Of a DNA stretch of 64,000 nucleotides, positions 1-10,640 are shown piece by piece (the stretch's first letter is position 1; the number at the start of each line of letters is the position of its first letter). This stretch comes from Gentiana macrophylla. Taxonomy: Eukaryota; Streptophyta; Magnoliopsida; Gentianales; Gentianaceae. The position numbers were made by a program, and so were the translations under genes. Where the stretch lies: contig CM047815.1 of assembly GCA_026214975.1 (NCBI GenBank), forward strand, positions 79,699,299 to 79,763,298, written 5' to 3'. The notes beneath the pieces were generated by a model. That model made no database searches. It was not told the DNA's origin and saw only the letters and a program-made list of their open reading frames with translations.

Positions 1-532
1 CCTTGTTCTTTTGAGAGTGCTTTTTGTGCAAAATAATTATATTGTCATATGTCTGCCTTCCAGGGATAGCTTATCTTTTACTTGCACGGCCACTCAAGGT
101 AGAGGATAATTTGACCATCGAAGCAAAAAAAACACGTGATATATTGGATACAAATAGATGTATATATGATTAAAAGAAAGTCAGATGTCAATCTAGAAAA
201 AAATTAGACAAGGCTAGTGACCAAATGATACACACAAATAAATAAATAATATAAATAAATTTTAAAAAAAATAAAAATAGAAGTGTCTCTGTTGCTGATG
301 TCTGTTCTCACCATATGATGGAAGCAACCAAGATTTGATATCCATAAATTATTACTATTCTTAGACTATTTCACATAATCTGCATCACCATGTACCTTTA
401 AATATTAAAAATTACCCCATTTGAGAAAACGAGAGCCATGACTTTAGTTAAAGAAATAGACACCAGCAGCCTTGAATATCTTTCTTCAAAAAAAATCCTC
501 CATGCCATTGCCGGCAACTCTTTTTCAACTCC
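1..532. other. AT-rich upstream region, no gene seen
   Basis: No reading frame with coding character was seen. The stretch is AT-rich with short A-runs and ends at the start of the first gene. It probably holds that gene's promoter and 5' leader, but no convincing TATA box or motif cluster could be assigned. Confidence 0.5.
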
Positions 533-1998
533 ATGGATCAGGCCAAAGATAGCACCACCACCACCACCACCCATAAGAACCGCCACCAGGCGTGGCGGAA
601 ACTGCACGGGTTCAGCCGTTTCCTTGGTTGTTTTAGTGGTGTTTCAGAAAACAAGTTACCCAATAAGAAACAAGAAACCAAGTCAATGGCTAAATCTCAA
701 CGGTTTTCTTTGTCAAGAATGAAACAAGGCAAGATGTTGCCAAGAAGAACTGTCCCAGTTGATGCTAATAATACCACTGAAAAGAGCCATAAGAAGAAAT
801 CTAGCAAGAAGCATTCCTTTTCTGATCAACTTATTGGTAAAGAGGAAGAACATGGTCGAATTCCGGCTCCGGTGAAAGTTTCCCATGAGAAAACAATCAA
901 GGTATGTTACTTTCTCTGGGTAGTGCTAGTAGAGATAAAACATTAAATAACTTAGATAAATCATTAATTACAATTGTTTCAGACAAAATAGTATTTGAGT
1001 AATATCAGTAAGATCGAAAGATGAACGTATTTTTTTAATAAGTGAGTGAGCGAGATGAAAGGTGATTAGTTTTCGTACATATTAGGAAAAAAAAATTCAT
1101 TTTCTCAAACATTGGTGATAAATAGAAGAGTTAGTCATCATTTATGAATTGATTTGTGTTTTTTTCTAAGAGTTGATGAGTTCTTGGAAGGATCATAAAA
1201 ATCCGAATTTTGAATATACAATGAATGAAGGGTCCGTAATATATTGCAAATATAAAATATAAATGGATGAGTCGTAGCGAATCGAATAGAGACCGTTACT
1301 TATTATATTAATCGAAGTATGTATCCGGTCTGGATAACAAATGGACAACCCTTAATTTGTGTTTAAGATGAGACAAATTTTATGATGGTCTAAAATCAAT
1401 CAGATGATTTTAAAAATGTTTAAGTATTATTAATTTTAATGAAATATAAAAGCCGAGAATACCCTTTGGCTTACGGCTTTTCTTTCTTATTTTTTTTTTC
1501 TAGTGGTTGGGTTGCGTTCGGTGGAGGTGGAAGAACAATATTGAGAGAATCAACAATGAAAAAAGAGAAAGCAACAAAAAGAAAGATCCTCAAAAAATGA
1601 TGAAGATTAATACATTGTGTAAGCAAGAGGCAATCAATTTTACATCCTCTCTCAATCCTCAAATGCACAATTATGCGACGAGTTCAAACGCAGCAACGGT
1701 GGTTATGACGTCACGTTCAGCTTCAACTTCATTACGAGACGTATGTAAGCATTCCGTCCACACTGTTAACGAAGTTCTTCAAGAAAAGAGTGATGCAGGA
1801 TTTGACCAAGTATTAATTGGGATGTTAATTATGACCATTATTTTAATAATCATGATAATATGGGGTAAATTATATGCTATTTTATGTACTTCTGCATTGT
1901 GTTATGTCTATCCTTTTCTTAGAACCAAAATTGAGCAGAATGTTGTGGGGCTGAATATAATCTCTGAAGAGAACAAGAAGGTTGTTTTGATGAAATGA
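533..1998 (+). CDS. Basic C-terminally membrane-anchored protein of unknown function (two exons)
   Basis: Exons are 533-901 and 1504-1998, with an intron of GTATGT...TTTCTAG. Both junctions are phase 0 and the product is 287 residues. The N-terminal half is Lys/Ser-rich and low in complexity, with a run of threonines at residues 8-13. Residues about 226-261 are strongly hydrophobic (LIGMLIMTIILIIMIIW, then a second stretch ending in CYVYPF), giving one long or two short membrane segments followed by a short polar tail. There is no N-terminal signal peptide, so a tail-anchor-like topology is inferred. I do not recognise a named domain. Its position near CLPP2 and HUA2 suggests it is the orthologue of the uncharacterised Arabidopsis gene At5g23160; this is from memory and untested. 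The start was chosen because it has a good context (CCATGG) and opens the longest frame that splices cleanly. Confidence 0.7.
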
Positions 1999-2499
1999 TT
2001 TTTAGGGAGAAATTACAGGAATATTTAATATTAAATTTTTACAATTTGTATATGTTTATGGATTGGAGATTTGTAATTTGTGGGTGTAATTTATTGTAAG
2101 AAAAGGACCAATAGGAATGGTCTTGTATGTTTATTTAATTATTATTGGAATAAAATTTGTCTATAGTTTAATGTCAGCTTCTTATTATTATTATTTTTTT
2201 TGTTTTGAGAAACAGCTTCTTATTAATTGGATGCTGGTTTCTTTGGTCTTACGAAATATGAGATTAGATATACAAAGTTCATTTGCAATTGTGATAGAAT
2301 ATTGTTGCTTCCATAACACACGGTCATAACAATGATTACGTACGACATATTTTAATATTATTAATCATGGTGTGAGACAAAATTTAAGTAAATAAAAAAA
2401 ATCATGATGCGAAATTTCCTTTTTCTATATATATTTGGTATTACGTTTGCATGAAAAACATCTGAAATAATTTGCTCCTTGTGAAATTTCTCTACACAT
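1999..2499. other. Intergenic stretch, no gene seen
   Basis: This holds the presumed 3' UTR of the membrane-protein gene and AT-rich DNA leading into the old Copia remnant. Only short frames occur, none with recognisable protein similarity. Confidence 0.5.
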
Positions 2500-2957
2500 C
2501 CTATGTTTACTGGGGCCGTCGTATGATCTAAAACGGATTCGCGATAATAATAAAAATAAGCGAGAAAGAATAAATCATGCAAGAAACAATAACACAGGAT
2601 TTAACGTGGTTTCCGGCAATATGCCGACTAGTCCACAAGCAGAAACGAAGAGATTATATTATCACTAGAGATTTTACAGACTCTGCAATTGCATCAGCAA
2701 TTGCTCACATATCATCTTTGTTAAGCGCCATTGTTCTAGGTTACAATAGACTTGTATTTATAGTTACCAAACCCTAGAGCTAGCCGCCATAACTAAATAC
2801 TAGATGATTGACTAAAATACTCATATGTGAACTCAACTCAGCTGACTCCACCATACGTAATCTGCTGACATTGCCTCTTGAATTAGCCTACGTGCGAGTA
2901 CTCGGTGACTTGGTACTCAGCCAGATCAGATGAGATGTCAAGTCACATTTTCTAACA
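2500..2957 (-). repeat. Left LTR (3' LTR) of the old Copia remnant
   Basis: It ends at 2957 with TCTAACA, giving the expected TG start on the minus strand. It aligns by eye with the right copy through the GATTTAACGTG and CCGCCA blocks. The left edge is uncertain. Confidence 0.5.
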
Positions 2958-3200
2958 ATCTCCACATTGACTTGAACTCTCGTTCAAACAAATGTATAAC
3001 CAGATGATCTCTGAGAGGCATTCCTTCATGCATCTTTAAATCGAAGCAGACGTTGCTTCGTGAAGAACTTGTTGGTCAACGACTTTGTCATATATTGAGA
3101 CTCTCAAGCTTCACCACACACCTTCAATGAATCCTCTTTAGCAACTTCCGGTGATAACATCATCGAGACAAGCTCAACAAAATCATTGAATGTGCTTCCT

Positions 3201-3407
3201 CTACAGATTGGCCATCTCAACATTTCCTCGCATCCCACAACCTTTGTCAATGGAGCCCGTGAGCCCTAGTTTCTTCAATGAGCACGCTGGCGTCTTGATT
3301 TGCCACAGATTAAAATTGTTCTTTCCTGTGAATTTATCAATCTCTACATCCAACCAGACATCTTGATCTCGCCGAAAGTTAGCGTTAATCCCAGAACCTA
3401 GCATCAA
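3201..3407 (-). pseudogene. Copia gag N-terminal fragment
   Basis: This 68-residue minus-strand frame begins 65 bp downstream of the primer-binding site. It contains KFTGKNNFNLWQIK, the typical start of plant Copia gag proteins (usual pattern: F.GKN-F-LW--KM). The frame then ends and no matrix, protease or pol sequence follows. The residue after QIK is Thr, not the usual Met. It is a truncated relic, not a functional gene. Confidence 0.7.
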
Positions 3408-3472
3408 TTACGACCTCGGTGACAATCATCCTAACTCGAACAGATTTCGGATTCGCTGATGATAACCTCGTC

Positions 3473-3484
3473 GCTCTGATACCA
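3473..3484 (-). promoter_or_regulatory. Primer-binding site, initiator Met-tRNA type
   Basis: The minus strand reads TGGTATCAGAGC, which matches the 3' end of plant initiator methionine tRNA, the common Copia primer. It lies three bases inside the LTR edge at 3488. Confidence 0.8.
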
Positions 3485-3487
3485 GTC

Positions 3488-5712
3488 TGTTATAACATTA
3501 TATGGAATCCAGATGCAAGATAGATAATTTAACATATGCAATCTAACAGTAATAATCAACAGAAATAACAGAAACAAGAACACGTACAAGATTTAACGTG
3601 ATTTCCGGCGTTGTGCCGACTACTCCACGTACAGAAAAGAGATATTTTATTATGCACTGAGTTTTAGATGGATTACACACTTTACAAGGACCAATACAGT
3701 TGGTATTTATAGGCACATATCCTAAACTCTAACCGCCAAAGAATCTTTGTCGGATTGCCATAAATGTTAGGTGTAGTGCCCGAAAGACAATTTGTGTAAT
3801 TGTTTTTAATAATGAATGACAGAATTTATCTCACCTTATTACTTGCTTTGTGCTTGTAAAGTAATACATCGCAAAGAAACCCTAAGTATATCTGTATGTA
3901 ACCACTTAACTTTCGGTGTATGGATTACACGTGAGGATTGAGTTAGTGGTGATATACTTAAAGCTGTTAGTCCGTGGTGAACTTAATCGAGTTTAGGGTC
4001 TCTTGATTAAAACACCAATAATGCTTGAGAACACCTTAGGGTGTGAAAGTCTTATCCCGGTTTGTCGGCAGAGGTACTACGTGGGGCATTTATATATGAT
4101 GGCATTCATATAGATCGACCGATTTAATCTGAATTTCTCGATATAATTCCGTAATCGAGGAATCTTATTAAATCATTAGATGATCATATATGGATCAACC
4201 TTAATCCCGAGGTGATCACGGGGCTTGTCCGGGGTAGTGTTTGATGTGTTAATTACGGTTCACTTAAATAATGTGTTCCAAGCCACTTACCATTGGCACT
4301 ATCTCCGGATGAGTGAGTAGTTACGATTTTCACAGACATGGAATCCATTCCTTCCTGCGGGAAGTAGAGACGATCCCTTATTTGTTAGCCTTAAGAAAGT
4401 GATCGATCGGCCGAGTTCATATTTAGACTAATTAGCTACTAGTCGGATATGTGAACTAATTGATCACTAGGGGTTGATGGTAAATAAGGATAAGATATTT
4501 CGAGTCGGGTTCACGGAGACTTCCCTCTCGAGAATGGATGATCTATGGAGGGTTAATCCGTATGTAGTGATTATATCAATGGACGCTTATTCACTCTATG
4601 GGTTGAGTATAAGTATACATCTATAATCGGTAGATTTCGATTTCGGGTTTATGGTGGCGTAATCCCGAATTAATAATTAATGTACTTATTCTACATTCGA
4701 TGAATAATTAATTATTGAAAATTACTCGGTTATAGGTCCACTGTCCCGGTGTGGCTTCGTAATTCGGACTAATAATCTTGTTATTTGGGCTCGGTGATAA
4801 TTAATTGGCTGGGCTAATTAATTGATATGCATGGATATTATTTAGTTGGGCTAAATATAATACACATGAAAGACATTTTATGTGGGCTTAGTGACCCAAT
4901 ATGTGGCGCCATTAATGTCCTAATAATTTGAGAGAAATTAGTTTTCTTGGATAATTATTTAACATGTGATTTATCTTTTATTTGTTAAATGATAATTCAT
5001 GGAATAATAGATAATAATATGATTTATCTTAATTTGTTTGGGATAATCATTTTATTTATCTTTTATTTGGAAAAGGATTAATGTGATAATTATCACTTAA
5101 TTATTTAATCCTTGGAGGACATTGATTACTCTCATATATAAAGAGAGTTCTCCCAAGTCCAATGGAAAGGTACTATTCACGTCACTATTCACTAAGAGAA
5201 ATTGGCGAAAAAAATTTGGCCTCTATTCTTAGGGTTGAGTTGGAAAAATCTTGGGATTTTTAAGGTTGCATATCAAAGAGGCTCGTGTATCAAGAAGGGT
5301 GTCCACCAACCGCCGTTTGGAGAACACATCGGAAGATCAAGGCTTCTCTTCCCTATATTGGTAACTTGATTTTAACCCCCTTGTAGTTTTTAAGTCCTTT
5401 AACTATGTTTTATGACATGTAAATCGTGATCCGTCCGCTGCGCATAGATCTAACTCGTTTAGATCTAAGAACCTGCATCATTCAATAAATGCCCCAAATG
5501 TTGAGTCCCTCTGCTGACCATTGCCCAGATGTAGAACTTACTTGCATCCAAAACCTCAACGAGCCCTCCTCATTGTCTGCCGACAATGAAGAAACTCGGC
5601 CAGACTTCCCGGTGAATTTCACAGACTTGGATACACTTCACAGCTGACCATCACTCAGCTGACTACCATATTAGTTCTATCAGGTGTAGAGTTTAAGTCA
5701 CTTTGCTGACAT
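3488..5712 (-). repeat. Right LTR (5' LTR) of the old Copia remnant, split
   Basis: It starts on the plus strand with TGTTATAACATT next to the primer-binding site. It runs to 3764 and resumes at 5490 after the inserted solo LTR. The far edge near 5712 is set only by loss of resemblance to the left copy. Confidence 0.5.
3765..5484 (+). mobile_element. Solo LTR, 1.72 kb, family of the large nested element
   Basis: The stretch starts TGTTAGGTGTAGTGCCCG and ends CATCATTCA. It is flanked by perfect 5-bp duplications ATAAA at 3760-3764 and 5485-5489. The sequence is homologous over its whole length to the LTRs at 27301-28987 and 34459-44904. It has no internal region, so it arose by recombination between two LTRs. 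A TATA box (TATATAAAG) lies at 5135-5143, followed by the conserved GAGAGTTCT segment, matching the promoter position in the other copies. It sits inside the right LTR of the older Copia remnant. Confidence 0.9.
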
Positions 5713-6379
5713 CCTCAATAGCTTTTCTTTTGATAGATGTATTCGTTATAAAACTCTCTTCTAATAATCATTATTCTTGAATCCGTCATTGCTCGAGATA
5801 GACGCGGATGGACATGCATGACATTGACCGCAGGTAAAATAAATTATTTACCAACACAATTTCATTATGGTATTAAATTTCTTTTAATCCCTCCTTAATT
5901 TTTCTATGGTGCTTCTGATGACATTCGTATTTCTATGACTCTTCTGATGACATTTGTTTCTGGATTCTCTAGTGGCTTCAGACTATAAGAGCACTTGCAA
6001 GATATAGTGTAAAAGTTTCAAAACAGTATTTTGGATATTTTAACATTTAGATTTAAGAAATAAAAAATGTTGCGAGTAGATATTTTATTTTTAATGTAAA
6101 ATATAGATTTTGTAAAGTTTTTTTACATCTTCTCGTGATTCATTCAGATTATGTAAAATTTCTTTCATATCTACTCACATTCTTCCAGGATTACGTAATA
6201 TGTAGAATCATTAATTTCATCTTGGATAGAGAAATTTTCAACTCGAAAATATAGTATATGTATTTAATTGAGTTTACGGTTGATTCCTAATGACTATATA
6301 TAAGAATACTAACATCTAAATGCTAATAAAGAAACAATTACAACTGAATTAACAATCCTTACTAACTCCAACTAGTTTT
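5713..6379. other. Intergenic, possible MITE fragment
   Basis: No gene was seen. TAAGAGCACTTGCAA at about 5985 resembles the terminal sequence of the MITE at 45539-46150, and GTTGCGAGTAG occurs about 85 bp later. A partial or rearranged relative is possible. The rest is AT-rich and unassigned. Confidence 0.3.
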
Positions 6380-7440
6380 TGCTGAGGTGTTCGACCAAAT
6401 GTATGTATGAATCATTCAGCTTGTGATCTTGCAATTTCAGCCTTGTTGGAGTATCAGTATTGTTGTCTCAGTTGTATACATGTCACACCCCATCAAGACG
6501 GACTAGGAGAGCCAAAAATATTTCAGATGGATAGTCACTGCAGGATGAAAATGAAAATAGGTGCATCTAGAGGTTTTGTTAGTATGTTAGCCAATTGATG
6601 TTGTTTTTTTTTATAGGAGAAGCTTCACTAGGCTGGATTGGACTCTTTTCCTGCAGCATGACAATCAATCTCAATGTGTTTTATCATTTCATTAAAGACA
6701 AGATATTGGGCTCTATGAATTACAACTCACATACTCCTAATGCCATAGCCATGTATTAAGCTTCAGCTAAACTCCCGGACATGTTTCTTTGACTTCCACG
6801 AAAATATAACTGAACCTAAAACATGCAATATCCTATAATTGATCTCCTTTTTCATAACATCTACCCCAATCAGAATTAGTGAATGCACTGAGTTTGAGGT
6901 TATCTTTGGGACTCGTGATATTTCAATTAATTTCACTATCTTGTGCGGCCAAATTAGACATGCTATGAGTTCATAACATTTTTTTAATTCCCCTTTTCAA
7001 TATTGTTGATGCAGGAGCACATTGGATGAAATATTGAAAATGTTTTTCATAATATCCTCGTCAATTACTTTTCAGCACACAATTTTAACTAAGATATGAT
7101 TTTAAGCTATGTACTTAAGGTTTTCAAATCTTGATGTCATGGATAAAGTCAATCATACCTTGCTTTTGGAAAAACAATCGTGATGTTATCTTTGTTTCAA
7201 ATTGTGACATAGCTCAAAACGATATTTGATTGTAAAATACCTATTTTCAATCCCTTGTCGAGATGATCTTAGAAGAGAATCATGGCTTTTGCATTTTTTT
7301 GGCCCGACCCATCATTATCTTTAGCAATAATCCTTCCAAGCCCTATAAATTGAGATGGATTTCTACATTCATTGTCCATGATAAACGATTTATTCCAAAT
7401 ATATCCAACATCACAAAATGTTAATTTGAACGGTCATGCA
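6380..7440 (-). pseudogene. Decayed Copia gag and RNase H remnant (minus strand)
   Basis: Reading the minus strand with tolerance for stops and frameshifts gives two recognisable parts. From about 7440 down to 7000 there is Copia gag of the UBN2 type: pieces such as HLDKGLK, FPKARYDW and LKLCAEK follow in the order usual for plant gag. From about 6950 to 6600 there is the RNase H end, with YMAMALGVCEL after an AEA motif. Integrase and most of reverse transcriptase are missing. No LTRs were found next to it. It is an old, internally deleted copy. Confidence 0.6.
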
Positions 7441-7694
7441 TAATAGATACAAAATGATAACATAGTGATAAAAACTCAATGCTTTCTCAAAGATTTACGA
7501 GTAATTTCCTGAATATTCTACTTATTACTGGTAGGGTATCATGTTGATAATGTGTCATATAACTAGTCAAATATTTTTTTTACCGCGTATAATAAAAATA
7601 GAATAAAAATGGATTTTACGTGCTTTATGATAAAAGTAGAAGAAAATCCACTCAAATATGTATTCAAAATGTTAAATAAATGATCATCATACTT

Positions 7695-7945
7695 ATAGAA
7701 TTGCAGTTGCTTGTATCAAGTTGTTTAGTCGGTTGTCAATTTTATCAAAAGTTGCTTAATCAAAAAGTATGCAGTATCATAAGTTGCTTAACCGTGTATG
7801 CTTACCAACATCTTGATTCATCAGAAGTTATTTAGTCGTATATGCTTGTGAAAAACTTGTTTCATCAGAAGTTATTTAATTGTACATGCTTTTCAGAGAT
7901 CTGATTTATATCGGAATATGTTTAGTCGTGCTTAGTACAAAATTT
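7695..7945. repeat. Degenerate tandem repeat, about 44-46 bp period
   Basis: About five imperfect units share an AAGTT(G/A)(C/T)TTA core followed by a GTATATGCTT-like block. The cleanest pair is CATCAGAAGTTATTTAGTCG next to CATCAGAAGTTATTTAATTG. The array ends about 160 bp before the CLPP2 start codon, so it lies in the likely promoter region. Confidence 0.6.
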
Positions 7946-8104
7946 AGTTATTAATTAAACTAGCTACGAGCAATACTTACCTTCGTTCACTTATATAATA
8001 CTTATAACATATATACAAGTGATTAGATAAAAACTAGTTAAATTATAAAATAATAATCCTCTTTAGGTTTGCCTTATGTGCGAGAAGTTTGAAACCAGCC
8101 CCTA

Positions 8105-9370
8105 ATGGCCAAAACTGGTTTCTTTTCCAATTCGTCCCTCACTCTCCTTTCCCCTTGCAATCACTACCCACCACGTTCACAGCTCTCAACTTCCGTCACC
8201 ATTCCATCACCGTCGCCACCATCATCATCCATGAGGAGCCTGCTTTCTGTTGCTAAAAATGCCAACTTTGGAGCCTTGTCTGCAAGAATCTCCTCCCCTG
8301 CTAATCGGGGGCAGCAGCAAAGATGCTACGGTTTGATTCCAATGGTTATAGAGCACACCTCCCGTGGAGAAAGGGCTTACGACATTTTCTCACGTCTTTT
8401 GAAGGAGAGGATCATTTGCATTAATGGCCCTATTTCGGATGACACTTCCCACGTTGTGGTGGCGCAGTTGCTGTTTCTGGAATCTGAGAATCCCTCTAAA
8501 CCCATTCATATGTACCTCAACTCCCCTGGCGGTGCCGTCACTGCCGGTAAATTTATCTTGATTGCTTCCTCATTTGGTCTTCCTAGATTCCTTTTTCTTT
8601 TATTAGTTTCTTTGTTTATGTTTCTCTTTAGTGCTTATTTTAGGCACTGTTTGGAGATTGTGCTTTTCTTTTAATTTCCCTTAAATCTTCTTGGCACTCG
8701 GTTATGGATTTGAGGTTTTGAAATGAATTCTAGAACCATCAAGTGGCGCTTGTAGAGTATATTCCCATATTATTAGTAAATTTCTAGATTTGTGGGTGAT
8801 GGAGAGGGTTGGTTAAGATAAAAATCATTTCTTTCACGATTTGTCATTCCACTTATGTTTTTTGTTTGGTTGATAATACACTTATGTGTTGATGTTGAAG
8901 GCTCAAGGTGTTAGACTGGGGTGTCTACTAAAATCTGATATTTAAATGTAGGTCTTGCAATTTATGACACCATGCAGTACATTCGATCTCCCATCAACAC
9001 TATTTGTCTTGGCCAAGCAGCATCTATGGCTTCTCTGCTTTTGGCAGCTGGTACTAAGGGGGAGAGGAGGGCTCTTCCTAATGCTACAGTTATGATTCAT
9101 CAACCTTCTGGTGGTTATAGTGGCCAGGCGAAAGATATCACTATTCACACCAAGCAGATTGTCCGGGTTTGGGACGCTTTGAATGATTTATATGTGAAGC
9201 ACACCGGCCAACCTTTAGACGTTGTCCAGAAGAATATGGATAGGGACTATTTTATGACACCACAAGAAGCAAAGGAGTTTGGAATAATTGATGAGGTCAT
9301 AGATCAGAGGCCATTGACATTGGTCAGTGATGCCGTTGGTGGAGAAGGCCAAGATAAGGCTTCAAGTTAG
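8105..9370 (+). CDS. CLPP2: ATP-dependent Clp protease proteolytic subunit 2, mitochondrial
   Basis: Exons are 8105-8546 and 8952-9370. The junction splits a glycine codon (G|GT), and the product is 286 residues. ClpP forms a barrel of two seven-membered rings that degrades proteins fed by Clp ATPases. The catalytic triad is visible: Ser172 in GQAASMA, His197 in VMIHQPSGG and Asp246 in DRDYFM. The mature domain starts around [17 protein letters not shown] at about residue 78. The first 75 or so residues are rich in Ser, Pro and Arg and poor in acids, as expected of an organellar targeting peptide. This family member is mitochondrial in Arabidopsis. The presequence is longer than usual, but the start is the first in-frame ATG. 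A 3' UTR intron is likely. Confidence 0.93.
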
Positions 9371-9960
9371 GATCTTAGGTAAGATAATAGAAATGCTGAT
9401 GTTTTATTGATTCTACTTTCGGCTTGTAGTTCACATTTCTCTTGTTGAATTGCATTTCCTTGCTTGATCAGATATTTCATAGAACCGCATTCTTCTGCTT
9501 TATTTCGCTCTGTTGGATTTATTTAAGTTACAAATGCTTTGCTGCTTTTTTATGCCTTATTGCTTAGATATGTTTGTTTATTTCATTCATTTTCTGTAAT
9601 TCTGTTGACTGTAATGTCTAAGATTTTTTTAGCTTGTTTGAATGCTTAAGCACTATGCCTATTTACGGTCTTGGTACTTAGAAAATATGGAATGAATAAA
9701 GGTGTCGTACAAATACGCATCTGAATTTGTGTCATCATTGAAGCTAATTAAATGTAAATCATAGGACTACAAGGGATTTGTTGGATTTTCTTTTCATTTA
9801 CTGAGGCTAATTTGTAAGAATTACAGAAAACACGGCAAGAAAGGTGATGAAGATGCATTGATTGAGCTGGTTAACAGCCAGAATGCTTGATCAACCTGAT
9901 TCTTAGAGGCTGTTGAAGTTCTATATATAGAATTGAAATGAAAAAAGAATTTATTTGCCA
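9371..9960 (+). other. CLPP2 3' UTR with probable intron
   Basis: Eight bases after the stop codon a donor CTTAG|GTAAGAT begins (9379). An acceptor TTACAG occurs at 9826. The exon after it (from 9827) carries a short frame, HGKKGDEDALIELVNSQNA, ending in TGA, then an A-rich stretch near 9940. It is probably a spliced 3' UTR, although the coding look of that exon is odd. Confidence 0.45.
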
Positions 9961-10367
9961 TGTTGTTTTTACTTCTATGTTTTGATCAATAGTGGAAAAA
10001 TACCCTCCCCTCTGTTGGTTTGTCCCTTTGACCTTTTATTCATAGAACTAACTTTTTCCCTCCTAATTTGGTCTACAAGTGTTGTTAATACTACCACCGT
10101 CCCTATGAAAGAGTTGTCTTGGAGGTTTTCACACAAATTAAGAAAGTGGATGAATGTCGTAAATTTTTTTTTTTTTAAGGCCTAAAATACTCTTTGATAA
10201 TCATTAATGCAATGGTTTTTATATTTGAAAAGTTGCTAGATGGATAATAAAATAGGGGTGCGATGAGAAATAAAACATAATAAATATTGTCTTGGTATTC
10301 TAAAACGATTCCTATTTATAGACAACATTTTTTAGGTTATAACAACTCTTATTTAGGGGCGGAGGTA
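9961..10367. other. Intergenic spacer, no gene seen
   Basis: The spacer lies between the CLPP2 3' end and the Copia element. It includes a T-run near 10165 and has no coding signal. Confidence 0.5.
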
Positions 10368-10640
10368 TTAGTGAGCTGAAACTTTTATATCTGGAAACAC
10401 TACTCTACTGCTAGCTACTGAACTATTTTATATACAGCGAAGAAGTAACCGCTAAGTTTGACTAACTAATTGACTGGCTATAACAAATGTTCATGTTGCA
10501 TGATACAATTGGCTAAGCTATTACAACTTCCGGTTTTTTTCAAAAGGGTGGCTACTCTGTATCTGATGTGTATTATCAGTTGAGCTTTGGTCTTCAAGAC
10601 CTGCTTGCTGTGGTGCTGTGAGCAAGCTGGCCGTAGGAGA
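10368..10640 (-). repeat. 3' LTR of the 10.4-15.4 kb Copia element, truncated
   Basis: It matches the right copy from GAGCTGAAA(C/G)TTTTA through GGTGCTG. The part corresponding to the first 75 bp of the right copy is absent. Confidence 0.7.

Larger units (their letters stand above)
2500..5712 (-). mobile_element. Old Copia-type LTR element remnant (minus strand), interrupted by a solo LTR
   Basis: Two diverged LTR copies flank a very short internal region (2958-3487, about 530 bp). Both copies share a block around GGCA-ATGCCGAC (about 2600-2635 and 3590-3625). The internal region has a primer-binding site at 3473-3484 and a short gag fragment on the minus strand. A purine-rich tract (ATGTGGAGAT on the minus strand) abuts the left LTR at 2958. 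All of pol is missing, so this is either a deletion derivative or a TRIM-like miniature element. The right LTR was later split by the insertion at 3765-5484. The outer edges (about 2500 and 5712) are approximate because the copies are strongly diverged. Confidence 0.6.

Noticed and set aside
438..722. Plus-strand frame starting upstream of the first gene
   Set aside because: It is a different frame from the 533-901 exon, includes a Pro-run shadow of the Thr codons and does not join the downstream membrane exon.
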